From the NCBI GenBank assembly GCA_017545225.1, contig JAFWPR010000071.1, positions 1-57,496 on the forward strand: a stretch of DNA of 57,496 bases. The letters run 5' to 3'. The stretch is from Clostridia bacterium (GTDB taxonomy: Bacteria; Bacillota; Clostridia; Oscillospirales; CAG-272). The notes below the pieces were generated by a model. The model did no database searches and was not told the DNA's origin. It was given only the letters and a program-made list of their open reading frames with translations. How positions within the stretch are numbered: the stretch's first letter is position 1; each line of letters begins with the position of its first letter. The position numbers were made by a program, and so were the translations under genes. This document shows positions 43,588-53,260 of this stretch, piece by piece.

Positions 43588-44985
43588 ATGAGAGAGAAAG
43601 TTGCAAGTTCCTACGTAGTCGAGCCCGAAAGACGGATCCCCGTCATCCACGAGGCGGACGTCTGCGTGGTCGGCGGATCGGCGACCGGCGTTTTCGCCGC
43701 GGTCCGCGCGGCGCGTCTCGGCGCGAAAGTCGTCATCGTCGAATGTCAGAACAGCTTCGGCGGCGTCGCCACGAACGGCCTCGTCAGCCTTTGGCACACG
43801 TTCTACGACGAGGGCAGAAACAAGCAGATCATAGCGGGCCTGTCCGAGGAAGTTCTTTGCCGTATGTCGGAGATCGACTACAGGCAGGGCCCCGGCTCCT
43901 CGCATTTCTTCAACCCGAACGAGCTGAAAATCGAGCTCGACGCCATCCTGAAAGAGGCGGGAGTCAAGATCTATCTGCACACGATGTACGCGGGTCTCGC
44001 GTGCGACGGCGACCGGATCACGACGATCTTCGTCGAGAACAAGGACGGCAGAGGGGCGATCAAGGCGAAATTCTTCATCGACGCGACGGGCGACGGCGAC
44101 CTTTGCCGCGACCTCGGCGTCGAGTCGTACCTCAATCCCAACGTCCAGCCGCCCTCCGCGGTCTACATGATGCAGGGGACGAAGGACGACGAGAGAAAAA
44201 GAGAATACGGCATCAAGTTCAACGAGGACGTCGTCCCGCCGATGATTCAGCGGTTCGGCAAGGAATTCGGCCTCGAACCCGACTGGGGCTGGGACACCTA
44301 CATACCTGGCATTTACAATATCCATTTCCGCGCCGACACTCACGTCTTCAACCTCAACTGCGCGCACGCGGACGAGCTGACCGAGGCGGAGATCATCGGC
44401 CGCGAAAAGATGAGAAAAGTCGTCCGTATGATGAGAAAATACGGAAACGCCGACGAGGTCTATACGCTCGTCAACATCTGCTCGTATATCGGCATCCGCG
44501 ACACGTATCATTTCAAGACGAAACAGCGCGCGGAGCATATGGATCTGCTTCTCGGAAAGAGATACGACGACGCGATCCTCAACGGAACGTACGATATCGA
44601 CGTCCATCAGGCTGATTCCGGCATCCAGTTCATGAGACTGAACGGCGAGTGCACGACGGAATACACCGACGGCACGCGCGTCGTCACCAACTGGCGCAAA
44701 GATATGGGTCTGCCGACCGACGGCCCGATGCCGACTTACTATTCTCTTCCGTTCGGCGTTCTCGTTCAGGAGAAATATGAGAACATCATCGCCGCGGGCA
44801 GAATGATCAACGCGACGCAGGAGGCGTTCGGTGCTCTGCGCGTCATGGTCAACCTCAACCAGATCGGCGAGGCGGCGGGCGTCGCCGCGTATCTCGCTGT
44901 CGATCAGAACAAGACGGTGCAGCAGCTCGACGGCGTAGAAGTGGCGCGCACTCTTTCAAAGGGCGGCTCCGCCAACCTTTGCTGA
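43588..44985 (+). CDS. FAD-dependent oxidoreductase (FAD_oxidored family)
   Basis: A 465-aa protein from ATG 43588, with CGGAGG ahead. The frame up to 43531 has no ribosome site. The dinucleotide-binding start is ADVCVVGGSATGVFAAVRAA, ending with the ribose-binding Glu of VVIVECQNSFGG. VATNGLVSLWHTFYDEGRNK and FFIDATGDGDLCRDLGVES follow. Near the end NIIAAGRMINATQEAFGALR and MVNLNQIGEAAGVAAYLA form the second FAD site. This family occurs in sugar and glycan utilisation loci, but the substrate is unknown. A terminator lies 13 bp behind the stop, just ahead of the SLH glycan gene. Confidence 0.85.
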   Translation: MREKVASSYVVEPERRIPVIHEADVCVVGGSATGVFAAVRAARLGAKVVIVECQNSFGGVATNGLVSLWHTFYDEGRNKQIIAGLSEEVLCRMSEIDYRQGPGSSHFFNPNELKIELDAILKEAGVKIYLHTMYAGLACDGDRITTIFVENKDGRGAIKAKFFIDATGDGDLCRDLGVESYLNPNVQPPSAVYMMQGTKDDERKREYGIKFNEDVVPPMIQRFGKEFGLEPDWGWDTYIPGIYNIHFRADTHVFNLNCAHADELTEAEIIGREKMRKVVRMMRKYGNADEVYTLVNICSYIGIRDTYHFKTKQRAEHMDLLLGKRYDDAILNGTYDIDVHQADSGIQFMRLNGECTTEYTDGTRVVTNWRKDMGLPTDGPMPTYYSLPFGVLVQEKYENIIAAGRMINATQEAFGALRVMVNLNQIGEAAGVAAYLAVDQNKTVQQLDGVEVARTLSKGGSANLC

Positions 44986-44998
44986 AAAACGAACAACG

Positions 44999-45034
44999 AA
45001 AGCGGGACCTCTGTCAAAAGAGGTCCTGCTTTTT
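44999..45034 (+). terminator. Terminator just ahead of the SLH/DUF4838 gene
   Basis: A 13-bp stem AAAGCGGGACCTC / GAGGTCCTGCTTT (one G-T pair), an 8-nt loop and five T. It ends 15 bp before the next start codon, directly before its ribosome site. Without a promoter in between, it could also act as an attenuator for the SLH operon. Confidence 0.8.
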
Positions 45035-45049
45035 CGAAGGAGAAGCGAT

Positions 45050-47743
45050 ATGAAGAAAAAAAGGATCGCATCCGCGATGCTCGCAGCCGTTTTGTTCTTA
45101 ACTGCGTTGTGCGGCGTTCTGCCCGCCTCGGCGGCCGCGCTGCCGTTTCGCGACGTGCCGGAGGGCGAGTGGTATTACGAGCCCGTAAAGGCGGTTTACG
45201 AGGCGGGGATCATGAAAGGAATGTCAGATACGGCGTTCGGGCCTGACGAGTCCATGACGCGGGGCCAGATCGTCACGATCCTCTCGCGGATGTCGGGCGA
45301 CTCCGTCGCCGGTGCGGTGTCGGAGATGAATTTCCGCGACGTGAATCGGGCGGAGTATTACGCCGACCCGATCGGATGGGCGGTCAAAAACGGGATAGCA
45401 AAGGGAACGTCGGCGACGACGTTCGAGCCGGAGGCGCCCGTTCTGCGTCAGGAGTTCGCGGCGTTCTTCGTCAGATACATGAGATACAAAGGGATCGTCT
45501 TCCTCGGTGAGGAGGTCGAGCAGTTCCCGGACGAATTTCCCGATTGGGCGGCCGAGGATATCGAGACGCTCCACGGAACGGGGCTCGTCAGGGGCGACGC
45601 GGCGGGCAGATTCAACCCCGGGGCAAAAATGACGCGCGCGGAGATCGCGACGGTTACAACGCGGTTCCTCGAAACGGAAGCGCGGTTCGATCTGGCGCGC
45701 TGTTCCGTCGTTTACGGCGAGGGATGCGAGGCGGCCGCCGAGCGCGTCGCGTGGCAGATAAAGACCGCGTCGGGCGTCGACGTGAAGGTGACGGCCGACG
45801 GAGAGGACGGCTCGGAATACGAGATCGTTCTCGGCAAGACCTCGCGCGGCGAGGCGATCGGCACGGAGGACCTCGGCCCCGACGGATACGGGATAAAACG
45901 CGACGGCGGCAGGATCTTCATAGACGGGCAGACTCCCGAGGCCGTCTACCGCGGCGCGGCCGCGTTTTTGAAATCCGGTATCGTTTCTGACGGTACGTAC
46001 AGCGTTCCCGCCGATCCCTCCGCCCGCGTGAAGACGGAATATCCGATCGGCGAGCTGACAATAAACGGAAGAGATATAAGAGAATATAAGATCGTTTATC
46101 CCGAGGGCGCTTCGCCGTCCGTCATGACCGGCGTTCGCGACCTTGTGAAATATATCGAAAAAGCGTGCGGAGTCCGCCTTGAGACGACGGCGGAGAGCTT
46201 CTCTCCCGCTATAGCCGTCGCGGCGCAGACCGTTCCGATCGACGGGTCGTACAACGACGGCGAGGAGAACTACGCGATCAGATCCGAGGGGGACGATATC
46301 GTCATCACCGGGTCGCCAACTCGCGGCGCTATGTACGGCTGCTACGGTTTTCTCGAGTCCGTGATCGGGTGGTATTTCCTCTCCCCGACGATCGACTATC
46401 TTCCCAAAAGAGACAAACTCGACGTCAGGGACGTCGATATCGAGTACTCGCCGTATTTCGAGTTCAGATCGAACTATTTCGCCTCTCCGATAGACCACGA
46501 GGACTTCGCCGCGAAGCATCAGCTCAACGGACTGACGCGGTCGGAGGAATACGGCTCGGGGATATATTTCACGGGCGGCGCGTGTCACACGTTCGCGACG
46601 CTCGACGGAGGGATCAGCGTTCAGTATTCGTCCCAGCCGTGCCTGAACGACGAGGCGGTCTACCAAACGGTGCTCTCGGGCGTGCTGAAGCTCCTTGAAG
46701 AAAACCCCGGAGCTCAACTCATCTCCGTGTCGCAGAACGACAATCAGGGGTACTGCACCTGCGAAAAATGCACCGCGGTCGCCGAGGAGGAGGGCGCGCA
46801 GTCCGGGAACATCATCCGTTTCGTCAACCGGATATCGGACGATATAGCCGCGGCGGGGTACAAGGACGTCAAGATCCACACCTTCGCGTATCTCTACTCC
46901 CTCAAGGCGTGCAAAACGAAACCGAGACCCAACGTCGTAATTCAGTTCTGTACCTATGCGGCGTGCTTCACGCACCCTCTCGGGGACGAAGCGTGCACCT
47001 TCAGCGCCTTGAACGCGGAGGAATTAAAGGGCTGGGACGCGATATGCGACCGGATATGGGTCTGGGACTATCACGTCCACTTCGGGAACTACCTGAATCC
47101 CGCAGCCAACTACAGATACGAAGTTATGGTCGGGAATATCAGATTCTTCTATGAGCACGGCGTTTCGGGCCTCTTCAATCAGGGATCGTACAACGACGCC
47201 GAACGGACGGGAGAGTTCTCGGAGTTCAAGAATTTCATGTACGCGATGATAATGAAGGATCCGATGATGAGCGAGGAGCGGTTCGACGAGCTTATCGGCG
47301 TGTTCCTCGCGGGATATTACGGCGAGGACTCGGCTCCGTACGTCAGGGACGTGATCGACCGCCTTCTGAAGTTCGAAGACGACGACGACTGGATGAATTC
47401 GACGAACATGTCGGTATTCAGCAAAGCGGTCGTTTACAAAAAGGACTACGACGCGTTCCGCGCCGACTTCACCGCGGCGAAGATGAACGCCGACACGGCG
47501 GCCGCGTGGGAGAACGCCGACGTCGATCAGATCGGGACGGATTTTTTAGAGCTCGAGATGATCTGGGGCATCGAATACCGGAGGGCGTCGCCCGAAAGAC
47601 AGGCCGAGATCCGCGAGGCGGCGTTCGGACTCGCCGAAAGGATCAGAAAATACGGTATCAAGCTGGCCGAGGGCGGGGGTATCCCGCATTTCGAGAGCTC
47701 CGACGAGATCACGTCGGGCCCCGCCGAATGGCGGAATTCTTAA
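45050..47743 (+). CDS. SLH-anchored DUF4838 protein, glycoside-hydrolase-like
   Basis: A secreted 897-aa protein. The signal peptide ends near residue 27 (LCGVLPASAAA). Three SLH domains cover about 28-215 (FRDVPEGEWYYEPVKAVYEA, YYADPIGWAVKNGIAKGTSA, PGAKMTRAEIATVTTRFLE). An alpha-glucuronidase N-domain-like part follows at about 220-330. The DUF4838 core follows at about 350-800, with the hallmark ISVSQNDNQGYCTCEKCTAV near residue 560 and IWVWDYHVHFGNYLNPAANY near 675. DUF4838 proteins are related to alpha-glucuronidase and hexosaminidase folds and are linked to polysaccharide breakdown. The SLH part is nearly the same as in the next gene, 22 bp downstream, so the two are surface partners in one operon. 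AAGGAG precedes the ATG. Confidence 0.88.
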   Translation: MKKKRIASAMLAAVLFLTALCGVLPASAAALPFRDVPEGEWYYEPVKAVYEAGIMKGMSDTAFGPDESMTRGQIVTILSRMSGDSVAGAVSEMNFRDVNRAEYYADPIGWAVKNGIAKGTSATTFEPEAPVLRQEFAAFFVRYMRYKGIVFLGEEVEQFPDEFPDWAAEDIETLHGTGLVRGDAAGRFNPGAKMTRAEIATVTTRFLETEARFDLARCSVVYGEGCEAAAERVAWQIKTASGVDVKVTADGEDGSEYEIVLGKTSRGEAIGTEDLGPDGYGIKRDGGRIFIDGQTPEAVYRGAAAFLKSGIVSDGTYSVPADPSARVKTEYPIGELTINGRDIREYKIVYPEGASPSVMTGVRDLVKYIEKACGVRLETTAESFSPAIAVAAQTVPIDGSYNDGEENYAIRSEGDDIVITGSPTRGAMYGCYGFLESVIGWYFLSPTIDYLPKRDKLDVRDVDIEYSPYFEFRSNYFASPIDHEDFAAKHQLNGLTRSEEYGSGIYFTGGACHTFATLDGGISVQYSSQPCLNDEAVYQTVLSGVLKLLEENPGAQLISVSQNDNQGYCTCEKCTAVAEEEGAQSGNIIRFVNRISDDIAAAGYKDVKIHTFAYLYSLKACKTKPRPNVVIQFCTYAACFTHPLGDEACTFSALNAEELKGWDAICDRIWVWDYHVHFGNYLNPAANYRYEVMVGNIRFFYEHGVSGLFNQGSYNDAERTGEFSEFKNFMYAMIMKDPMMSEERFDELIGVFLAGYYGEDSAPYVRDVIDRLLKFEDDDDWMNSTNMSVFSKAVVYKKDYDAFRADFTAAKMNADTAAAWENADVDQIGTDFLELEMIWGIEYRRASPERQAEIREAAFGLAERIRKYGIKLAEGGGIPHFESSDEITSGPAEWRNS

Positions 47744-47765
47744 ATCTTAAGTTGAGGAAAGGACC

Positions 47766-50700
47766 ATGAACATGAAAAAACTGATATCGGCCGTTTTGAT
47801 CCTTTCGTTTGTCGCCGCTCTGTTCGGCGCGTTTCCCGTCTCTGCGGCCGCGCTGCCGTTTTCCGACGTGCCGGAGAGCGAGTGGTTTTACGAGCCCGTA
47901 AAGGCCGTTTACGAAGCGGGTATCATGAAGGGCACCTCAGCCACCACGTTCGGACCGCAGAGCCCGATGACCCGCGGTCAGATCGTCACGATCCTCTCCC
48001 GTATGTCGGGCGACGAAGTCGCGGGGATGGCGTCCGAGATGAATTTCAAAGACGTAAATAAGGCGGAGTATTACGCCGACCCGATCGGCTGGGCTGTCAA
48101 GAACGGCATCGCCAAGGGCATGTCGGCGACGACGTTCGAGCCGGAGACGCCCGTTCTGCGTCAGGAGTTCGCGGCGTTCTTCGTCAGATATATGAGATAT
48201 AAAGGGATAAGTTTCCCCGAGGAGGCGGTCGCGCCGTTTCCGGAAAAGTTCCCCGACTGGGCGGCCGAGGACATCGAGACGCTCCACAGGACGGGTCTCG
48301 TCAAGGGCGACGCTGCGGGCAAATACAACCCGGGCGCCAAAATGACGCGCGCGGAGATCGCGACGGTCACGGACAGATTCGTCTCGATGACGCCCGCCGA
48401 CCCGATGTACGGCGCGCTCGAGACGCTTACTTCGATGAGGTGCGCTTCGCACAGGAGCGTTCACTATATCGCGGGCAGATCGCCCGTCGAGGCGGAGCCC
48501 GCGGATATCTCACTCTCGAGAATAGGCGCGGGGATCAGGGACGCCCTCGGGCTCGATCCCGAGACGTACGCCGTCGCGGTCGATCCGGTCGTTCCCGCTC
48601 TGTTCGAGGAGATGCACTATCTGTTCCCGCAGACGTACGATATGCAGATCATCCAGTCGAAAGTCAGCATAAAGAACGTCAAAACGGGCGAGTCGACGGA
48701 CAAAAAGTCGGTCAACGTCATGATCGGTTTCGATATGACGAAGCGCTGCGACACGGTGGGCGTCTGCCCGAATACCGCGCGGGACGAAAAGATGGATTCC
48801 GTATGGAACGGACTTGACGGTCTGTACGTTTTCGACGACGACGGGAAGATCCCCGTTCCGTATAATCTCTGCGGCACGGGCGCCGATCTGTCGGAATATT
48901 TCACCCGGATCCTTCTCGCTCTCGACGACGACCACGAGCTCGGACAGGACAACGGGTCTTATAAATTCGAGGTGACCGCGGATGACTTCGGAAACGTCCT
49001 CGCCGCGAGGGAAGCGGGCGGCGACGTCACGGTCACGGCGACGCTTTACAACGGCAAGCTCGGGATCCGCTCCGAGGAGAAGACGCTTACGCTCCGCGTG
49101 ATGAACCGCGCGCAGTGCACAGAGAAGTTTGAAGCCCTGAAAGCGCGGCTTTCGGCGCAGATGGAGGAGCTCGCCGGTCTGATCGGCGACTGCGAGGCGG
49201 CGGGGATCCCGACCGATTACGAATACGCGGCGCTGTCAGTCCTCGGGATCTACCTCGAGGAACATATAGACGACTATATCGCGATCCCCGATTTCTCGCG
49301 CGAGCTTTATCTGAGACGGTCGACCGATCAAGTATATGAAGAGGCGAAGGCGAACCTCGAGGGGTATCTCTCGGGCGCGAAAGAACCGAAAAACGTGCCG
49401 AAGTACGTCACGGGTCCGATCGAGGTCGACGGGTTCACGCTCCGCGCGAACACGGTCGACAGTTACGGCAATTTTGAGAACAGACCCGTTTACTTCTTCG
49501 GCTACGGCGACGGCGGGGAGTACCCGTGGACGTACGCGGAATACTATTCGGATCTCGGAAACAACGCGTTCCACTATTACGCTCTGCCCGTAGCGCGCGT
49601 AGTGCGCGCCGCGACGCCGTCCGACACGGAGGGCGTCAGCGCGGACGGAAAATATGTGATCGACACGTCCGACGTTGAGCGCGACCTGCACTATTTCTCC
49701 GATCTGAACGACGGAGATCAGGCGGTCTCGTTCATGCTCGTTATCGGCGCGGACTCGATATGCGATATCTATCCCGAACTCGCCCGGATCGAGGGCTCCG
49801 AGGGCGGTCAGGTCGGCATCAACCTCAACCACCCCAAGGGACGCGAGGTAATCGAGGCGTTCCTTCGCGCCGTCGTCCCGCTCGTCACGAAATACAAGTG
49901 CGTCAACAGCTTCGTTATCTCCAACGAGCCGGCGTTCAAGCCGTCGGAGCACGGCGATTACTATATCCCGATGTGGGCGGAATTTTTGAGGGATAAATAC
50001 GGCGGTATCGACCGGCTGAACGAGGTGTACGGCGCGCTTTATGCGAAGTTCGAGGACGTCCCGCTCGCCGACCGCGATATCCTGATCGAGAGGGATCAGC
50101 TGTCGCTCGACAATCAGGAGTTCGCGACGAAGGTCCACTCCGACTGGTTCAGGTGGGTCGCCGGGATCGTTCACGAAATGGCGCCCGATATCCCGATAAG
50201 CACGAAACTCAAGTCGATCGAATTCGACCGCGCGATGCAGCAGTACGGCCTGCGCCCCGAGGACTGGTCGGACTTCCAGGATCTCGGCGGATGCGACGAC
50301 GTCCGCGAGGACGTCATGTACTATGACCACATCGCGTACGCGGAGGAGGCGCCCGTCGTCGACTCCGAGGTGCATATCTACCACGACAGCCGCGACACCG
50401 CGTTCACCTACGGCATGGACGTGCTGACGGAGCGGATAATCTGGCGCGGGATGATGCACCATCTCGGCATCGGCAACTTCTTTTCCGACGATTACTGGCC
50501 GGGGTACACCGAGCATTTCTCGTTCGGCAACTCGGCGTACCGTCCGCTCGGCAGATACAAGATCGGCGCGGTCACGATGGATCTGAACCGCCTCTCCTGC
50601 GAGGTCGACGCGATCGTCTCGGAGGAGCCCGACGTCGCGATCCTGTACTCGTACGCGTCGCGCCAGTTTACGACGGGATCCTCGACGGAGACGATGAACG

Positions 50701-52391
50701 GAGCGTACCTCGGCGCGCTGGAATGCGGCAAGAAGGTCCGCGTACTGTCCGAGGAACAGATCGAAAAGCTCGGATCGGACAAGATAAAATTGCTCATAAT
50801 CCCCGAGAGCGTGAACGTTTGCGAAAAGACGCTCGAGGCGATCGACGCGTTCGTCGCCCGGGGCGGCAAAGTCGTGATCTTCGGCTTCGATTCGCTGACG
50901 AGGAACGAACTGAACGAGCCGACTTCGTCCGCTCTTCCCGACAGGATCAAAGCGGCGGCGGATATCTACGGCGTCCGCACCTCGGCGGAGGAATACAGAA
51001 AAGTTCTCGCCGAGTGGTTCCGGGCGAACGAAATGCAGAGGATCCGGGTCACGGACGCCGCGACCGGCGAGCCGGTCGGCGAAGCGACCGAGTGGCTGAG
51101 CGCAGACTATGACGGAAAGACGCTCGTCACCCTTTGGTCGATGGGGTGCGATGAACCTCTTGAAGTGAAGATCGTCCTCGACGGCGTTACCGTTCCGTCC
51201 TCGAAGGATCTGCGGACAGGCAATTATTACGGCGAGACGGTCAAACTTGAGCGCGACGTGACGCTCCTTCTCGAACTCGGCGCGGACGTCAGCGGGCCTC
51301 AAACGGCGCCCGACGTCCCGGCGCACGCGACCGAGAACGGGTTCGAGTACGCCGTATCGAACGGCGAGGCGACCGTCGTCCGCTATACGGGCGGCGGGAC
51401 CGACGTGACCGTCCCCGAGACGCTCGGCGGCGTTCCCGTGACGGGGATCGGCGGGTTCGCGTTCACCTCGTCGGATCCCGCCGTGAAGTCCGTCGTTCTG
51501 CCGGAGAGCGTTACCGCTCTGCCGGAATACGCGTTTTTCAGGTGCTTCTCGCTCGAGTCGGTCTCGATACCCGGAGTGCGCGAGATCGGCGACAGCGCGT
51601 TCTACGACTGCAGGTCGCTGAGGTCGATCGACATTCCCGACGCGGTCGGGAAGATCGGCGGCAGAACGTTCGCGCTCTGCTCGTCGCTCACGTCCGTCGG
51701 ATTCCCCGCGGGCCTTTACGAGATAGGCAAATACGCGTTCTACGGGTGCTCGGCGCTCGAGTCGCTCGAGTTTCCGTCCGGTCTGCGCTATATCGGCTCC
51801 GGCGCGTTCTGGAAAGCATCCGTCTCGGGCACGCTCGAGATCCCTTACGGGGTGACGGAGATAATGTACAACGCTTTCCGCGAATGCCCGAACATCGAGC
51901 GCGTCGTGCTGCCGAATTCCGTTCTCAGCATCGCCGAGAGGGCGTTCGTCGACGACCGGTCCCTGACCGAGGCCGTCCTTCCCGACAGCCTGACCTCGAT
52001 CGGAAACAACGCGTTTACGAACTGTCCGCTGACGCGCCTCGACGTGCCGTACGGCGTCATCAGCATCGGAAGCATCCACATGAACACGCCGATCTACGTG
52101 CCGCCGACGGTCAACTTCCTGCCCGATTACTGGGACTTCAACGCCGGAGTCGAGGTCGAGGCGGGCTCGCCCTACGAGAGGATCTGCCGCGAGTTCGGCA
52201 TATCCTATACGATAGTCGAGCGCGAGCACCATATCCACACGCCCGGCGCGGAGCCGACGTGCACGTCGGCGCAGACCTGCACCGAGTGCGGCGCGGTCCT
52301 CCGCGCAACCTACGGCCACGTCTGGGTCGCCGAGCGCGGCGCGGACGGAAAAGCCGTCTGGAGATGTTCCGTTTGCGGCGAGATGAGATAA
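47766..52391 (+). CDS. Giant SLH-anchored beta-galactosidase-like (GH42-type) protein with BspA repeats
   Basis: A 1541-aa surface protein. Signal peptide about 1-28; three SLH domains about 30-210; a linker domain to about 530. A clan GH-A catalytic domain covers about 560-1000. The likely acid/base is Glu 721 in VNSFVISNEPAFKPSEHG, and the nucleophile Glu 868 in VVDSEVHIYHDSRD. A GH42-like trimerisation-type domain follows (VRVLSEEQIEKLGSDKIKLL). Residues about 1195-1475 are BspA-type leucine-rich repeats (GKIGGRTFALCSSLTSVGFP, YEIGKYAFYGCSALESLEFP), which often mediate adhesion. The end is a Cys ribbon (EPTCTSAQTCTECGAVL, WRCSVCGEM). It should hydrolyse beta-galactosides or related glycans at the cell wall. 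A perfect 15-bp terminator follows. Confidence 0.9.
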   Translation: MNMKKLISAVLILSFVAALFGAFPVSAAALPFSDVPESEWFYEPVKAVYEAGIMKGTSATTFGPQSPMTRGQIVTILSRMSGDEVAGMASEMNFKDVNKAEYYADPIGWAVKNGIAKGMSATTFEPETPVLRQEFAAFFVRYMRYKGISFPEEAVAPFPEKFPDWAAEDIETLHRTGLVKGDAAGKYNPGAKMTRAEIATVTDRFVSMTPADPMYGALETLTSMRCASHRSVHYIAGRSPVEAEPADISLSRIGAGIRDALGLDPETYAVAVDPVVPALFEEMHYLFPQTYDMQIIQSKVSIKNVKTGESTDKKSVNVMIGFDMTKRCDTVGVCPNTARDEKMDSVWNGLDGLYVFDDDGKIPVPYNLCGTGADLSEYFTRILLALDDDHELGQDNGSYKFEVTADDFGNVLAAREAGGDVTVTATLYNGKLGIRSEEKTLTLRVMNRAQCTEKFEALKARLSAQMEELAGLIGDCEAAGIPTDYEYAALSVLGIYLEEHIDDYIAIPDFSRELYLRRSTDQVYEEAKANLEGYLSGAKEPKNVPKYVTGPIEVDGFTLRANTVDSYGNFENRPVYFFGYGDGGEYPWTYAEYYSDLGNNAFHYYALPVARVVRAATPSDTEGVSADGKYVIDTSDVERDLHYFSDLNDGDQAVSFMLVIGADSICDIYPELARIEGSEGGQVGINLNHPKGREVIEAFLRAVVPLVTKYKCVNSFVISNEPAFKPSEHGDYYIPMWAEFLRDKYGGIDRLNEVYGALYAKFEDVPLADRDILIERDQLSLDNQEFATKVHSDWFRWVAGIVHEMAPDIPISTKLKSIEFDRAMQQYGLRPEDWSDFQDLGGCDDVREDVMYYDHIAYAEEAPVVDSEVHIYHDSRDTAFTYGMDVLTERIIWRGMMHHLGIGNFFSDDYWPGYTEHFSFGNSAYRPLGRYKIGAVTMDLNRLSCEVDAIVSEEPDVAILYSYASRQFTTGSSTETMNGAYLGALECGKKVRVLSEEQIEKLGSDKIKLLIIPESVNVCEKTLEAIDAFVARGGKVVIFGFDSLTRNELNEPTSSALPDRIKAAADIYGVRTSAEEYRKVLAEWFRANEMQRIRVTDAATGEPVGEATEWLSADYDGKTLVTLWSMGCDEPLEVKIVLDGVTVPSSKDLRTGNYYGETVKLERDVTLLLELGADVSGPQTAPDVPAHATENGFEYAVSNGEATVVRYTGGGTDVTVPETLGGVPVTGIGGFAFTSSDPAVKSVVLPESVTALPEYAFFRCFSLESVSIPGVREIGDSAFYDCRSLRSIDIPDAVGKIGGRTFALCSSLTSVGFPAGLYEIGKYAFYGCSALESLEFPSGLRYIGSGAFWKASVSGTLEIPYGVTEIMYNAFRECPNIERVVLPNSVLSIAERAFVDDRSLTEAVLPDSLTSIGNNAFTNCPLTRLDVPYGVISIGSIHMNTPIYVPPTVNFLPDYWDFNAGVEVEAGSPYERICREFGISYTIVEREHHIHTPGAEPTCTSAQTCTECGAVLRATYGHVWVAERGADGKAVWRCSVCGEMR

Positions 52392-52403
52392 CGGATCAAA
52401 TAA

Positions 52404-52438
52404 TTAAGGGGGCTGTCGTTTTGCGACAGCCCCCTTAA
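52404..52438. terminator. Terminator of the SLH glycoside hydrolase operon
   Basis: A perfect 15-bp stem TTAAGGGGGCTGTCG / CGACAGCCCCCTTAA with loop TTTTG. Confidence 0.85.
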
Positions 52439-52453
52439 AAATGCGTAAAGTAC

Positions 52454-52499
52454 TTGACTTCGGGAACCGAGCATATTATAATAGGTACAATAATACCTA
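52454..52499 (+). promoter_or_regulatory. Promoter and operator of the Phd/Doc module
   Basis: TTGACT (52454-52459), a 17-bp spacer and TATAAT (52477-52482). The inverted repeat TAGGTA-CAATAA-TACCTA (52482-52499) covers the start point, as expected for autorepression by a Phd-type antitoxin. Confidence 0.88.
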
Positions 52500-52515
52500 C
52501 AAGGAGGCGAGATCA

Positions 52516-52758
52516 ATGATCATCGACACCGAGAGAATAATCAGCGTGACCGAGGCGAACCGGAATTTCAGCCGCGCCACGCGGATCGCGGACAAGCACG
52601 GCGAAGCGATCGTTTTCAAAAACAACAGACCGGCGTACAAGCTCGTGAATCTCGATATCGAGCCGGAACTCGATCTGACGGACGACGAAAAGATCGACGT
52701 CGTCGCCTCGAGGATCTTGAAACGGTTCCTTCCGGCGTTCAGGGAGCTTGCGAAATGA
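52516..52758 (+). CDS. Phd/YefM-type antitoxin
   Basis: An 80-aa protein from ATG 52516, with AAGGAGG 8 nt ahead. The open frame begins further up, but there it overlaps the promoter. The N-terminal DNA-binding part reads IISVTEANRNFSRATRIADK and GEAIVFKNNRPAYKLVNLD, the Phd/YefM pattern. The C-terminal helix (about 50-80) would neutralise the toxin. It overlaps the toxin gene by 4 nt (ATGA). Confidence 0.9.
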   Translation: MIIDTERIISVTEANRNFSRATRIADKHGEAIVFKNNRPAYKLVNLDIEPELDLTDDEKIDVVASRILKRFLPAFRELAK

Positions 52759-53129
52759 TAAAATTCTCAAAAGACAAGGTCCTGCTTCTCCACAAACTGA
52801 TCGCGGAAGAGACCGGCGGAAGTATAGGCGTCCGCGACGAGGCGCTTCTCGAGTCCGCGCTTGAGGGGGCGTTCGCCGGATTCGGAGAGAGGGAGTTTTA
52901 CCCCACGAAAGAAGAAAAAGGAGCTCGGCTCGGATACACGCTGATCTCGAACCACGCTTTCGTCGACGGAAACAAGAGGATCGGTATGTACGTAATGCTG
53001 ACGTTTCTCGAAGTCAACGGACTTCACGTCGAATGCACGAACGAAGAAGTCGCCGAGGTCGGACTCGCAGTCGCCGCGGGCACGATGGACTACGATGCGC
53101 TTCTCGAATGGGTAAGAGAACACACTTAA
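52755..53129 (+). CDS. doc: Doc-type toxin (Fic fold)
   Basis: A 124-aa protein with the Fic/Doc motif NHAFVDGNKRIGMYVMLTFL near residue 70, matching HxFx(D/A)GNKRxG, after RDEALLESALEGAFAGFGER. Doc phosphorylates and inactivates elongation factor EF-Tu, and Phd blocks the active site. The 4-nt overlap with the antitoxin, the shared promoter and the downstream array E make a complete two-gene module. Confidence 0.93.
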   Translation: MIKFSKDKVLLLHKLIAEETGGSIGVRDEALLESALEGAFAGFGEREFYPTKEEKGARLGYTLISNHAFVDGNKRIGMYVMLTFLEVNGLHVECTNEEVAEVGLAVAAGTMDYDALLEWVREHT

Positions 53130-53260
53130 TAATGCGCCATGAGGACGAATGAATTGAACCCCGCGCTTTTTTAGCGCGGGGTTCGTGAATTGACGGCGCA
53201 GCCGTCATGAATTGATTTTCCGCTGTGCGTAAAATCATGAATTGCGCCTTCGGCGCATTA
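53130..53260. repeat. Hairpin array E (linker ATGAATT) bounded by inverted repeats
   Basis: It fills the convergent gap between doc and an SGNH gene. TAATGCGCC (53130-53138) and GGCGCATTA (53252-53260) bound it. Units: AACCCCGCGC / GCGCGGGGTT, GACGGC-GCA-GCCGTC, GATTTTCCGC-TGT-GCGTAAAATC with one mismatch, and TGCGCC-TTC-GGCGCA, joined by GTGAATTGA, ATGAATTGA and ATGAATT. The right boundary coincides with the stop codon of the SGNH gene (53258-53260). Confidence 0.85.

Noticed and set aside
49236..52319. 1027-codon open frame opposite the SLH glycoside hydrolase
   Set aside because: Antisense shadow of a strongly supported gene. The composition is Arg/Asp-rich and no motif or ribosome site supports it.
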